Of a stretch of 64,000 bases of DNA, positions 51,901 to 63,894 are shown one piece after another; the first letter of the stretch is position 1; each line of letters starts with the position of its first letter. The notes below the pieces were generated by a model. That model did not search any database and was not told where the DNA came from. It saw only the letters and a program-made list of their open reading frames with translations. The translations under genes and the position numbers were made by a program. The DNA is from Promerops cafer (Eukaryota; Chordata; Aves; Passeriformes; Nectariniidae): contig VZSE01008989.1 in NCBI GenBank assembly GCA_013398275.1, positions 199,001-263,000 of the forward strand, read 5' to 3'.

Positions 51901-54900
51901 TGTCAAAACCCTCTTTGTTTAATAACCTGATTGAGGTTATTATCTGGGGAACAAAACTAGATGTGGATCCTTACCTTCAAAGTAGGAGTATTTTTAAAAT
52001 AACTGTAAACTGGAAAGTCAGAACTATTTCTAGCCTTTCCCCAACTCCACACTCTTTTTTTTTTTTAACCTGATCTGAAAATTAACAGTGGGGTTTTTTT
52101 TCTGCTAGTGCCTTTTAGCTCAGAATTTCCACTGTAAAATATAGGCTAGTCAGGTTATGGGAACATTCCTTCCTACCTGTCCGTCAGCCACGTTGCCCTA
52201 AAATTTGCTAAACTTGGAATTAAAATAGATATATTATACCTTGTGCCTTCTAGAAAAACAAAACTGTTTTCTGCTGAGGCCCCTCACAAATGGCCACTAC
52301 CCTAAAACATTCTGCAAATCTAGACATACTAACAAGTGTCATACAAACTCACTCTCGTTCAGGCTTGCTTTCTGATGGCTATTCAAACTTTGTCCCTGAC
52401 ACACATCTCTGTCACAGCAAAATTTGATCTCCCAAAACCTTCCACGGAACTTCTGAATCTGGTCAGGATGCAAATCCAGATTCACTGATGGCTCTTAATT
52501 CTGGACTTTGCAGTGCTAAGATTAATGAAAGCATCATCTTTTTTTTTTTTTTTTTTTATCAGGGGATGCTTTCTAGTGAAGCAAGGACACTGCGGTTTGA
52601 GAACTCAGAAATGTTAAGGATGGGATGCCCTCCATACTGTCTGTTGCATCAGAAGTTCCCACCACAAACTCCGAAGACAACTGTAAACATCTTTCCTCTC
52701 TACTGTTTAAAATGAAAACACCATAGATGAACTATAAAATTCTTGCTTGTTTTTTGAATGTCTAGAGAAGACAAGGACGAGGCAAATGGAATTATTTGTA
52801 TAATGTTCATAAATTACAAATTTTTCACAGCTGCAAATACAGATTATTTAGGAGGCTCCTTTTCTAACAGAGATTCTCAAGTCTTCCTTAATTCTGCTCA
52901 TGTTAAGCAAGTAGACAGTTAACTCTTCTCTAATGTACATGCATTAGGATGCAATGCAGTTGCTGACTGCAGCATTAAAAAGCTGTGGTTCTGACACCTA
53001 CTGAGTTTGGCCCTCAGTTCCTAGCTAAGCATTTCTTACCTCAGCTACAGACAAGTTTTTAAAGCTCACCCTTCTACTAAAAGCAAAAGACTCCTGATTT
53101 TGGTGGGCAGTCTTGAACGAGTGATAGGTCTGTGTCTCTGTATGTCTGCCCTTCCTGCACAGGGAATAGAAACAAACTGTTTTATTGGAGCAGCAGCCAG
53201 CACAACTCTTCCTGCAGCAGCAAGCAGCTTTGTCCTGACACCGACTACATTGCTGCTTCAGCTGCTGTTCCAGGCCTGTGCTGGGCCACTGCGAATTACC
53301 TGGTGGTATTGCACAGCAGCCCCCCTGTGTGACTCATCTCTGCTGTTCCTAATTTAGGATAGGTTATTTTCCTCCCCTTAACATCTGAAATCATTCTGAT
53401 CATGATCACAGAGTAACCTTTTGTATAAATGCGCCCTGCATGTTTGCAGGAAGCCATCTCCACAAAGGACAGCTTTAGCACCACTACACCATTTTCCTCC
53501 TTCTGTTCTATGGGTACCACTCCTCTATTGCATTGGATTCACCCCACTGTTTTTCAAACTAGACAGTTAAAGTTCCTGGAGCAGTGGGTTTTGTCTTCTT
53601 TTGTTGCTGTTGTTTTTTAGAGATATTCAGAAGATTTTTCTCTGTGTGGTTAATAATAGATTTCCTGTTATTAGAAAATAACAATAAATTAGAATATAGA
53701 ATATTAGAATATAGAATTTTCTAATATAGAATATTAGAAAATAATAAGTAATGCTGTGTGCTTGAGGGTATTTTACAGCGGAACTCCTATTATCACTCAC
53801 TATCCTCAGCCATGTATGGGAAGCAGACAAACTCCAGAGGAAGTGTGACTGGGCAGAGGTAATTGCCAGAACAGAAGTAAGACTCATTTTTATGAAATTG
53901 TTATGGGTGCATATCGGCAGAAACAAGAAGCTCCACACAGGCAAACCCTTAGATATTAGTAGCACTGGATCAGGTCATATACAGTAATTAATTCTGAGAA
54001 GATGCCAAATGCCAGAGAATGCAAAGAAAAACAAGGGAATTATGATGATGATGATTCAGCAAGAGAGCTCATTTGTGGCTGAGAAGTGCTCAGAGTAGAA
54101 ATGAGTTTCATTAATTGCTTGGTGGGAGAAGAGAGGAGGCCTCTATTAGATTGTGCATTGTCCCATGCACTCCCTGATCCCCAGAGAATGTTAAACAAAC
54201 AATGCCTTTGGAGAAGCCCAGAGGACATATGTCTGGAAAGCTGCAAAAGCTTCCTGCCGTCCTTGGGGATAAAGAAGGGAGAGAGGAACTGAGCTGACAT
54301 TTGCTCAACCTTCTGATTTGTCTTTGTCTAACAGTCTGTAATCCCTCACATTTCTCTATTTACTTAAAAAATTCCCATGGATTCCCTGCTTACATTCTTA
54401 TCAGTTTAAATTATCTCACTTTAAACCTTCACCAAAAGAACAGTAACTGGGTCAGACTATGACTAAGTTAAACTATATGTGTCTAATAAAAATCCTAGAA
54501 GGGCATCTATGACAGTGAATTGGCACAGGTCATGTGCAGTGTGAAAAGAGACCAGGGGCAGTAAGAAAATAAAGCAAAATTATGCCTGTCTACAGAATTC
54601 AGTGGCACATATGTGCACTGTGACTAATACAGTAATCAGAGGAGTTAAATAGGAGGTAGAGTTAGCACTGGTAAGGTTTGCCAGAACTGGTGAGAAAACC
54701 AGCCATTATTTGGATATAAGGCCAACTGCACTGACCTATCCATGTGTAGGTGTCTATACACAGAGAAGTAAAAGAACAATTCAGTGCCCCCTCAGTAAGA
54801 TTTTTGGGGCATGGTTCAGTTGTCCACACACAGATATTTTGTGTCATTTGATATACCTATGGGCAAGCCTTGGGATGCATTTGGAATGACAGAGATGCTT

Positions 54901-57900
54901 GCTTGGGCCTTGGCTGTCTGTGCAGGTCAGGCCTCCTCTGGGCCTTGTGTGTTATCTTTTAGACCCAAGCAGATGTCCTGGATTCCAAGGGCAAATGACA
55001 TTAGACATTTATGTTTATCTAAATGAATAAAGTGCACAGGTAACTGTTGCCCGAATCACTTTCTGGGTTCCAATGACTACCTTGACTAAGATGTCCTTTG
55101 AGTTAGTCATGCTAGAAGCCTGCTCCTATTAAGGATGCCCTCCTCACTTCCCTCTGCCACCAAAAGTGCCTCTGTCATACCAGAGCAAATGAGCAAAGTC
55201 CCAGAATGCTGCTGAGAGTAGGGGAACTTGGACCTTTAGAATACCTGACACTTATATGTCAATACCTAACTTAGGGGTCAAGCTTGAAGAGATGCATTGT
55301 TGCTTCTTCCTTTCTTATGAGTTGTGCTTTTTCCTTTTCTCTGTACAATTTGTGCAATACCTTGGAGGATTAGCTAACACTTATTCTAATTGTCAAGGGC
55401 AGTCTCTGTGTTCACGCTAGCACTGCTGAAATAATGTAGCTGATTTTGACATTCAGAAGCCAAAACAGCCATTGATGTTTTGAAGTGGGGTCAGAGAAGA
55501 GTTACAACTAGAAAACTTTTCCTACAGTGAAGGAGGCTGATAACTGAGACTTCAGCTCTGTGCAGGGCAGTGACTATATTACTGTGCCACTCTCCAGCAG
55601 TGAGGGAACAAGGCTACAGTGGTTCAACAGGCAGAAGCTCCTAAATGTGACTGCATCAGACAGAAAAAAATTGCTGCAGATCCTGCAATCTCTGCTACTG
55701 ACAAAGATAAGAAGAGTCAAAAGGAAAAAAGGGCAGTGGCATGATCACAGTCCATAAATACAAAATGGAGATCATAAGTTTTTTGCTATTGGATGGTCTT
55801 GAATCTAACAGACAAAATATTCTAAGTTTGGAATGGAAGCTAGATGAATTCGTCTAGAAGTAAGGAAGCAGATTCCTGACCAGTGTGTTACTAAATGCTG
55901 AAATAATAACAATGGTTGTATGGGCTCTTTGTCACTGTAAATGTTTTAGTAGAGATTACATGCTTTCTACAACATATGCTCTAATTGAAAAACAGTTCAG
56001 AGGATTCCTGTGCCAGACATTTCAACTAGAGCTTCACACTGCTGCTTCACAGCTCCCCAGCTGATGCAAACGTGAAAACACCATCCTCCTCAAAAGCCAT
56101 TCTAATTCTTCTTTTCACACTTTATCTGGAGCCATCACTCTCATTGCTACCCCATTCCCAGCCTCCTGCTCACACATGCTGCAGGTGGACATTTCACTGA
56201 GGAACACCACAGATGAGTGAGGCCACTTCCAGCAGCCCTGTGTGGTTTTGCCTGACACTTGGCTGAAGTACAGCTCTCTGTGGATTTGCCCTCTGGGACT
56301 CACCATGCTCCAGGATGTATTTCACAATCTCGCCATTCCCAGTCTTGGCAGCATGGTGCAACAAGGAGCAGTGATCAGGTCCTTGGATTAACAAATTGGC
56401 TCCTTTTTTACAACATTCTATGAACTGGAAGGGAAAAAAAAAAAAAAAGAGAGAGAGAAAAAAAACATACAGAAGGATAAGATGGGAGGAACAGAAAAAC
56501 AAATATGTCAGTAAATTCTTTACTGGTTCTCATTGTAAGTCACTCACCAAAAGAGAATAAAATATAATAAAATAAAACATTAATTTAAAGCCAGCTTTTA
56601 GGCCCTGATATAAAACATCTGAAACCAGAAGTATTGACAATTATATGGGTTAAGGAGAACAGTCTGTATTTCCTAAACAATGAGACATTGCTACTCTACT
56701 GGTGATGATTTATTGCTTGCTAGGAATGCTTGCAAACCACATCTGGGAACGCTGTTGGGATATATTAAAATACATGTGCTTTATAGAAAATTCTGGCTTC
56801 TTTGCTGAAGACTGAAATTTTTCCTCAGCACAGGAGTCAAAGATTTTCTGATTAAATCAGAAAACTCCAACTCAAAATTCCACAAGGAGGTGCGGTGACT
56901 GTCATGGACCTCCCTTCTCACAGTGGCCCCTGTTCAGGGCTGGCTGAGGAGAAAGCACTACATGGGGTAAGAATGAGAGGGGAACAGCAACCAGGCAGGT
57001 CTCAGAAATGCTGCACACTTTGGGGGAGAGGGGGTGGGATTTGCAGTGCAGACTGCAGCAGAAAAAGGATAGAATTGCTACAGTGAGGACTCGTTTATGA
57101 TGCAGTACATCTGAAGAAGGGCAAGGAGTTTCTCCATCAAAGCCAGCTCAGGCAAAAGGTTTTCAAGAAGTGTAAAGGAGACAATATTTTTATGACTGCT
57201 TGAAGGACTGGTCCCTAGATGCTGCAGCCACAAGTGCCTAGGCAGTGGTATAGAAGGGAGGCAAAATACCTGCAGGCAAAAAGTTGGCCTAACAGCACTG
57301 TCATTTTTACAAATGGTTCCAAGCTGGCTTCTCACAGATAAATTGCAATCATTAATCACAGTCCTCATCCAAATTCGAGGGCATGTTTTCAGATCCTGCC
57401 TTGGCTACTGAGACACGCAGCCTCATGTGGGACTTCAGTCACTGGCACAAAAAATTTTGCATGAGTAGTTTTGCCTCCCAAACTTACTATACCAAGGCAC
57501 TACATGTTTTGAGACATCCATCAGGTGATAAAACAGCCAGCTGAGGTTTATTCTGCCTGCTCTGGTGGTTGCCTAGGTAGACTTTGAGCAAGCTAGCGCT
57601 TGGGGGTTTGGCCACCAACCTCACTGGCATAAAATATCCTTTCCTGTGTAAGGCTGCGTCAGAACTACCCTGCTGTTCAACACTGCCAATATAGCAATTT
57701 CCCTGTTAGTAACTGGCACATTGCTCTGTGCAGTGGGCTCTGAATCCTGGGTAAAAAGGTTCTGCCTAACACCAGATCCTTTTCACACAAATTTCACACC
57801 TCACCCGAATGATGTGTTCCCCCAGTATTCAGGTTTTCCTGGAAAGGCTGTAAAATGGCACTTGCCAGAAGTCCCTACAGCAGCTGATTTATGATTTGAG

Positions 57901-58017
57901 CAGAGGTGTAATAAAATTTACAGTATATCTGACCAGAAAAAAACTGTGAATAAGTGGGCACTCAGTGCTCTGTACCTACCTTCAGTAGATCACCAGATAT
58001 GACTGCCTGTAAAAGTG
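45806..58017 (-). CDS. DGKI: Diacylglycerol kinase iota, C-terminal 137 residues (five spliced exons)
   Basis: DGKI is a type IV diacylglycerol kinase that converts diacylglycerol to phosphatidic acid, ending DAG signalling (for example to RasGRP and PKC). Joining 58017-57980, 56424-56304, 48821-48785, 46924-46825 and 45922-45806 gives one open frame that ends in TGA, with GT-AG borders and matching phases at every junction. Counting from the first (split) codon, ankyrin-type cores are SLLHHAA (residues 33-39), TALHKAA (69-75) and a weaker GKTPRDRAQ (100-108). The chain ends HEDLETAV, the class I PDZ ligand through which family members bind syntrophins and PSD-95-type scaffolds. The stretch GPDHCSLLH and the ending separate DGKI from its paralogue DGKZ, which ends QETAV. 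The zinc fingers, MARCKS-like region and catalytic domain are outside the window. The identification rests on remembered family sequence. No break or frameshift is seen. Confidence 0.95.
45923..46824 (-). other. DGKI: DGKI last intron (902 bases)
   Basis: The borders are GTAACG (weak donor) and TTACAG. No repeat or open frame of note is present. Reading straight on from the upstream exon, the intron stays open for 27 codons before a TGA, so retention would give a different short tail without the PDZ ligand. Confidence 0.85.
46825..46924 (-). CDS. DGKI: DGKI exon: second ankyrin repeat
   Basis: This 100-base exon starts after CTAG and completes a Thr codon begun in the previous exon. It then reads GETALHKAACQRHRAVCQLL and continues to GASLRKTDSK. 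TALHKAA followed by AVCQLLVDAGA is a standard ankyrin helix-turn-helix pair. The exon is richer in GC and CpG than its surroundings. Its donor, AAG|GTAACG, has C instead of G at +5, the weakest splice site in this part of the gene. The length is not a multiple of three, so skipping it would shift the frame. Confidence 0.95.
46925..48784 (-). other. DGKI: DGKI intron (1,860 bases)
   Basis: The intron is bordered by GTAAGT and CTAG. It contains a short duplicated CTGAAACTGA and an 8-bp perfect hairpin with a 3-base loop (47579-47597). The longest frame, 121 codons at 47582-47947, has no recognisable domain. Nothing else is recognised. Confidence 0.85.
48785..48821 (-). CDS. DGKI: DGKI small exon (37 bases) between ankyrin repeats
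   Basis: The acceptor ATCTTTTGCAG and donor AAAC|GTAAGT border 37 bases. They complete a Gly codon, then read PSELLDMTDSE and two bases of a Thr codon. This is the inter-repeat loop known in DGKI as PSELLDM.DSETGE. Both splice phases match the flanking exons. The exon is very short and not a multiple of three, so its inclusion is needed to keep the second and third repeats and the ETAV tail. Confidence 0.93.
51371..51394 (+). other. G-quadruplex motif in a purine-rich tract of a DGKI intron
   Basis: G runs of 4, 5, 4 and 6 bases separated by AC, AC and T form a tight G4 pattern on the plus strand (the DGKI template strand). It lies at the end of a roughly 280-base segment (51,140-51,420) made largely of A and G on the plus strand. 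Confidence 0.7.
53689..53748. repeat. 15-base minisatellite, four copies
   Basis: The units TTAGAATATAGAATA, TTAGAATATAGAATT, TTCTAATATAGAATA and TTAGAAAATAATAAG are head to tail without spacers, inside the 7.5-kb DGKI intron. Confidence 0.9.
56304..56424 (-). CDS. DGKI: DGKI exon: first ankyrin repeat
   Basis: This 121-base exon begins FIECCKKGANLLIQGPDHCS and ends YILEH plus one base of a Gly codon. SLLHHAAKTGNGEIVKYIL is a clear ankyrin repeat, and NLLIQGPDHCSLLH is distinctive of DGKI. The acceptor follows a long pyrimidine tract on the minus strand (a CT run, then about 16 T, then CCCTTCCAG). The donor is CATG|GTGAGT. The first residues (FIECCKKGA) look more divergent from the mammalian form than the rest. 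Confidence 0.95.
56425..57979 (-). other. DGKI: DGKI intron (1,555 bases)
   Basis: The borders are GTAGGT and a long pyrimidine tract ending TTCCAG. Apart from that tract I see no repeat, transposon or recognisable coding segment. Confidence 0.85.
57980..58017 (-). CDS. DGKI: DGKI small exon (38 bases) leading into the ankyrin domain
   Basis: The acceptor GTCTTTTGCAG and donor AAG|GTAGGT border 38 bases. They supply two bases of a split codon and then LLQAVISGDLLK, ending in phase 0 just before the FIE of the next exon. Mammalian DGKI, as I remember it, has ILQAVIAGDLMK at this place. The open frame, the phases and this similarity agree. Like the 37-base exon it is not a multiple of three. 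Confidence 0.9.
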
Positions 58018-60930
58018 CTGCAAAAGACAAAAAGAAAACTGATGTCAGGCAGAAAGCATTATGCATACAGCTTCACAGCTGAGGACATAGCTCACAGCAT
58101 GTGCAAGTTAAGACTGACATCCCTCAGTCCACCTGCATTCTCAGGTACTACCCAAACCAGTGCAAGCTCTGCACTGACACGTATTGGAAAGGCAGAAGAC
58201 AACCCAGGGTGATGAAAGCTGTATGGACATCAAGCTATCATTACTAATGCTGTCCTGGAACTGCAGGCTTCTGTCTGAATTTTTCACTTGAGACACTTCT
58301 GAGACCTTTCAACAGTGTCCACAAGGTGGACAAGGTCAAGTCTCCAGCACCTGAACCATCACTGAAAATAGCAGTGTCATCTGCACAGAGAACCTGAAAC
58401 TATCTACAGACCTGTCAGACTTTGTCATACTGATGGTGGTCAGTCAGTCCCCAATACACTGAGAACCCCAAATTGTAGATGACTGAGTGACAAGAGAGAG
58501 GTTTCTTAACAATTACTTGTATTACACAAACATTTTGAGATGCCAGATGGGAGCAAGTACCCTGGGTTTGGCAGGCAGGGTCAAAGACAGAGCAAGAGCC
58601 AGTCCTCACCTCATCAGCCTTTGTATTTTAAACAGACATGGAAGCAAAAAGAGACAAAGTGGACAAGGGCTCACAGCAAGGCAGGACAGAGCTGCAAACA
58701 GCTGTGAGCTTCTCACTACCACCCACTGTCTGCCCTGAGCCTGTTAAAAAACAAGGAAGGCAAAAGCCTGGGACCCTCTCTTGCCCAGAGAAGCTCTTAC
58801 AAACCTATCACTATGTGCCTATCTCCTTCTTTTCTCTTCCTTCTCCCTATCATGATATATATTTTTAAAAAAAAAAAAAAAAAAAGATGAATTATCTTTC
58901 TGAGAAAGCACTTACGTGGTTTGCATCTTAGAAAGCACTAAACATCTGCCTCAACTCACACTTTTTCAAGAGTGTCTAAGCCCATTTCTATCTTTGCATC
59001 TAGGCAGTGCAATCAAATTAAGCATTTGCTCAAGTGCCATCCTTGATAAAGATGCCAAAATTCACGTATGCAGGAACAAGGAGGGAAAGAGAACCACAGT
59101 ATAGCCCTAAAAAATAACACACAGGAAAGTGCACAGTGGGAATTCCATTATGAGCTTGCTACGCCTTCAGAAATGGCATCCAAGGCATCCAGGCTAGACT
59201 CTGCAGAAGAGGAAGGATGTCCAAAGGCAACTCAGCAAATGTCCCTTTTTTGAAAACACCTGGGGCTACTATGTGGCTTTCTGGTCTCGGTAATGTCTCA
59301 TGCCCTGGCCACGCAACAGTGGGAAAGGCAAAACCCCATTGCAGCTAAGTTCTGTCTTGAGAAAGCAGTAGCAGCAATTCTTGCAACTTTAGATTTAGGG
59401 CAGTTTTTCAGTGACCATGAGTTAAATCAAATCCTAAAAATCCCCCCGGTATCTGTGAGAGTGAGGCCTCACAGATTTTAGGAATGGAAGAAGGCAAACA
59501 CCAGCAGGTAAGAGCTAGAAAATTCTTCAGTTTTTATTTTCAGTGGTTTATATCCTTCTTTTTTTTCCCCCAATAGTTCTAACAATTGCTCAGCCCAAAT
59601 TAATAGCAGAGCAGAATTTAACTCTTGTAATTTGCTTTATCTATTTCCCTCTCTTTTTTTGGCCAATCTGGTCTTACCAACAGCTTTATTCTTTTGGCTA
59701 CTGCAGTCTGGACTTGCAGTAGCCTAAAGAATAAATATTGTGTACTCCTTGCACGTGAAAATCAAATGAACTGGTGACACGAGTTTTTCATTGCCTTCAA
59801 CATCCAATTTTTTAAGACATGGTTTCCCTGAAGTCACTTTCTTAAGAAGCAGTGATACATTTTCTTATGCAAGCCACGCTGAAGATTACAGCTCAAAAAC
59901 ACCAGGAGAGAGAGCTATGATTTTATGAAAAGTCTGACAAGATGTGAAAAATCTACACCGAATATCCATAATCAGAACTCGTCTGGTGATAAAGCTATTA
60001 GGATAAAGCAGCTCTAAAACAAATTCAACATAATTAGACCAATCTTTTCATCTCTTTCCTAAGCCTCAAATCCAGCAAAGCATTTAAGCAAGTGCTTAGC
60101 TTTGAGCTAATTACATTCTTTTCACGCCAGGCCTACCTGCACTCTTAAAATTAAGTGCTTTGCTACAGTAGAACCTCTTGGATAAATGAATACATTACAG
60201 ATCAACAAAACCAGCTGGCATAACAAGAGATTAGACTACAGGAAAATAATTCAGAGCTGTATGCCCTGACACAGGAAGATTTAGAAGCTATTGAGCTAGA
60301 AATGGAGAAAGGTTCTTTAGAATCAGGAGCATGTTTACATAAATATATGAATATTGCTTAGCACACTAACCCCATAAACCCAAATGAGATTACTGGGCAT
60401 ATTGAGGAGGAGGGTGAAGATGGCAAAAATCACCTGGTTGTTAAAGAGGTGGTGAAGCAAGCAAGCAGATGGCATTGACAAGAGAGAACAGACTGAGAAG
60501 TTGGAGAAAAATGCTGTTAACATGCAATGCCAGGCTAGCTTAAAATGAGAAACATTAAAGTGAGAATTGTTTTATTTCTTCTAAGCAACACTGCACTGCT
60601 GGTGTAATATATAAAATGAACTATGACACTGTTTTATCATATATAATATACCTTCAGGTCTTAAAGATGTCTCAAAAATCACTTGATTTAATTAATATTT
60701 TTATCAAGTCATTTTTTTATCAATTTCTCCCAAGAAAAGCATTTCTCATTACTAATAAAATTGTTTTATTACTTTTTATATTTATTCAGCAAGTAGCTTT
60801 ATTGCTGATGTAAGGTGACAGCTTGGCAAAACTGGCAACTGGAGTGCTCTGTTCATGTATTGAGGAAGCACTTGGTCCCCAGGCTGCCTCCTCAGCAAAG
60901 CTCTGACTACCCAACTTAGAAAAGAACCTT

Positions 60931-61047
60931 CATTAAAAAAAAAAATAAAAATAAAATAAAATAAAAGAAAAAAATAAAAAAAGAAAAAAGAAAAAAAGAA
61001 AAAAAAACAACCCCACAAAACAAAACAAAAAAAACCCAAAAAAACAC
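60931..61047. repeat. A-rich simple repeat
   Basis: About 117 bases of A with scattered T, G and C (AAAAT, AAAAG, AAAAC units). In DGKI sense it is T-rich, which explains phenylalanine-rich chance frames on the minus strand. Confidence 0.95.
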
Positions 61048-62984
61048 CCTACCCAGGCCTGCAAGCAAACACAAAAAAGTGACTAGCAAAACAAACACCA
61101 GAAAACCACCCACTAAAAGCAAACCCCCTCACAGACACACACACACACACCTGCCTTATAAATTATTATTGATCAGATACAAGTGGATAATGCACCAACA
61201 GAAAAAAAGCCCTGTTGAAAAGGCTGCTAATTGAACTGTGGTAATGCTGCAAGCTAATACAGCTTGAGACACAGGATAAACAACTACTAGTACACACTCA
61301 TGCTGAAAACAATACTTTTCCTAGGGCATATATCACTCATCTAATTTCTATGTTAGTGTCCACTGCTTCCATTGGAAACAGCTACTTTTATTTCATATTC
61401 TAAAAATCTATGTTAATGTCACTGAGTTAACAACAAACAAATTTTGTCTTGTTTCCCAGACAAAATTAACTTCTGAAATAACAATTTCTCTCTGGCTCTG
61501 CATGTGAAGCCAGCACCATTAAAACAGTGCTGCAAAGTCAGTCATTAAACACTGGGCATCAGAGAAAGAAGAAGTATTCATACTCCATAACTTCAGAGGC
61601 TGCAAGATGCCTGAGAGGTCTCACAGGGTTGCTTGGATGGTCAGAAGAGAAAATAACTCTCCATAGAAAATAATCTAGTTTGCCCTGCAACAGTTCATGT
61701 TGTGCTCCACAGACTAAAGGAGCTGTAGAGTAAATTACCTCCAACTTGCAGCACCTGAATTAAGAGTCAAACTAAGACAGAGAGGGGATCTTCAGAATGC
61801 CATGACTCCAGGAGACAGGTCTGATCACCTCCAGGAATGACCACCAAACAAGGGCAAAATGAGAGGTCTTCTTTTAAGGTTTTCCAAGGTGTGATACTCC
61901 TAGCACCAGGCAATGCTCATGGTCTTGGAAATTTCAGTTTTTCATACCCCATACAGGCGCAGAATGAGAATGTCTCATAAATGTAAGGGTGAAGGCCACG
62001 ATTATAGCACATCAGAATAGAGCAAGAGAGGGGCAGAAGTCATCACCATCACCTCGCTCACTTCAAAAACCATGAAAATTCCCAGAAGCATCACAAGCAA
62101 GGAAAAACCTCAAACAACTACCCCTTCCTGTGTGCCCTGCAGAAGAATTTTCCCCTAATCTCAACACCAAGGACAGAGGCAGGGCTCATTGCCAGGTTGC
62201 TATCACACCAGAAACTTTGCTGCTAAAACACTTTCAGAAAGAACATGAAGACAAAAGTTCTTATGAAACCTCGTAAGTAATATCTCAGGATCGCAAGGTT
62301 CTTAGCTTTAAGTAGGTTGACATGGAAGATATTAATTTAGTTGAATAATCATTAGTGAGACAGTAAGAGGAGATGGTCTGCACTGGAAAGAATCTCAAAC
62401 AGCAGGGTGGTTCTACAGCCTGCCATTGTCAGCAGTACAGGGGTAACGTGTCTTTTCACTTGAGTAAAAGTTATCCATAAACCATAAATAACCTCCAGAT
62501 TTTATTGGTCAGATTGCACACCTGATCTGACTCTTTCAGTGCCATATTTGAACCCAATATTTCTATACCAACTAAGCCACAAGGAACGCTGATAAAAATG
62601 CACAGCAACTTTGAAGTTTTCAACATTTACAAGCAATTCTTTAATAAAGATCTAAAAATTGTGACTGAAGGGAGCAGAATTATTTAAAAGTATGTTATAA
62701 AGTATAAGTACCACACCAAGGAGTTGTCACATTCATTACTAAAATGCAAGGCATTTTAATTACTTATTAAAATTTATTTAATTATTAAAATGGCAGGCAT
62801 CTGCAGTGTGACAGCAGAATATTATTTGCAATACTGTATCCTACCAAGAGTTAAAGAATACCAGGGTATCAATGCATCTAATCAGAGTATGACAGTATTT
62901 AAGCATATGGGAAATTATGGCAGAATTCAGCTACCATAACTCAAGACCTGGTTGGAGGAGGGTGCTTTGACTAAACTGATTTGG

Positions 62985-63072
62985 TGGGTGGCATCCCTGC
63001 CCATGGCAGGGGAGTTGGAACTAGGTGCTCTTTAAGGTTTCTTCCAATCCAAACCATTCTGTGATTCTCTGA
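62985..63072 (+). mobile_element. CR1 LINE 3' end fragment in DGKI intron
   Basis: TGGCATCCCTGCCCATGGCAGGGGAGTTGGAACTAGGTGCTC, then CTTCCAATCCAAACCATTCTGTGATTCT, match the end of CR1 including its ATTCTATG-like tail. It is in sense orientation on the plus strand, antisense to DGKI. The 5' limit is unclear. Confidence 0.9.
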
Positions 63073-63894
63073 TCTCAAGCAGAATTAGGGCTCATAAAAC
63101 CTTTAGCTCTTTCAAAAGACACAGTTAGACAGTTGATAATCTGAAGTGATCAGCTCCTTGCAGAAACCTCATTTAACAGACAATGCCTGCATCTGTCCAG
63201 CCCTTTCTAAGACACATCTAATGCACTGATTCAGCATTTGGAATTGATATGCCATCAGCATTTCAGTGCTGACTGCTTCTTACTGGTTGGAGGCAGCTAA
63301 TAAAGAATGTAAGAGCTTTGGTGTGGAGCACCCAGAATTTGAGTGTCAGTGTTCACCACCATCTCCTAGTAGAGTGCTCAGGGGAGCTCTTAAGGAATAC
63401 CTCATAAAATACTGCCTCATTCAAACCTTGTAGAGCTGATAATGAAGAAGAAACTATAGGAGAAGGTGACATCATCAGATTTTTGAGTTATTAAACTAAA
63501 CTTAGACTATCATTAGCTTCCAGAACATTTCCAACCCTTTTTTGCTGTTTTAGTCTTTGTGCAATTCATAGAGTCAGAAATTTAAAGTAATTACTGCTTT
63601 ACACATGGAGAAGTTAAAAGCTGACCCTGATTAGGAGAGTACTTTTACGCAGTTGGAGGCTTCTGAGCTGTTAAAAATCAGCATTACAGAAAAGATAACA
63701 AAAGAAGCCCTCAGGGTTTATTTTTCACCAGTTTTACAGAAATCAATAATAACTTCTATTTCAATCACTCCAAAAGCTATGCTCTCAAAAGACTGGAGTC
63801 CATATAGATCATCATTCAGAAATACACTCTTTTCCCTGTAAACAACAATTTGCTCATAAAAGTTTTATGACAAACTGACAGTAATATAACTTAC

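Larger units (their letters stand above)
48822..56303 (-). other. DGKI: DGKI intron (7,482 bases)
   Basis: This is the longest confirmed intron in the window. It holds a purine-rich G4-prone tract (about 51,140-51,420), a T tract near 52,540-52,557 and a 15-base tandem repeat (53,689-53,748). Frames of up to 130 codons overlap one another on both strands in the skewed tract and look like composition artefacts. No exon with a DGKI-compatible phase was recognised. Confidence 0.85.

Noticed and set aside
60782..61122. Phe-rich minus-strand frames resembling a membrane protein
   Set aside because: Translation of the A-rich simple repeat on its T-rich strand.
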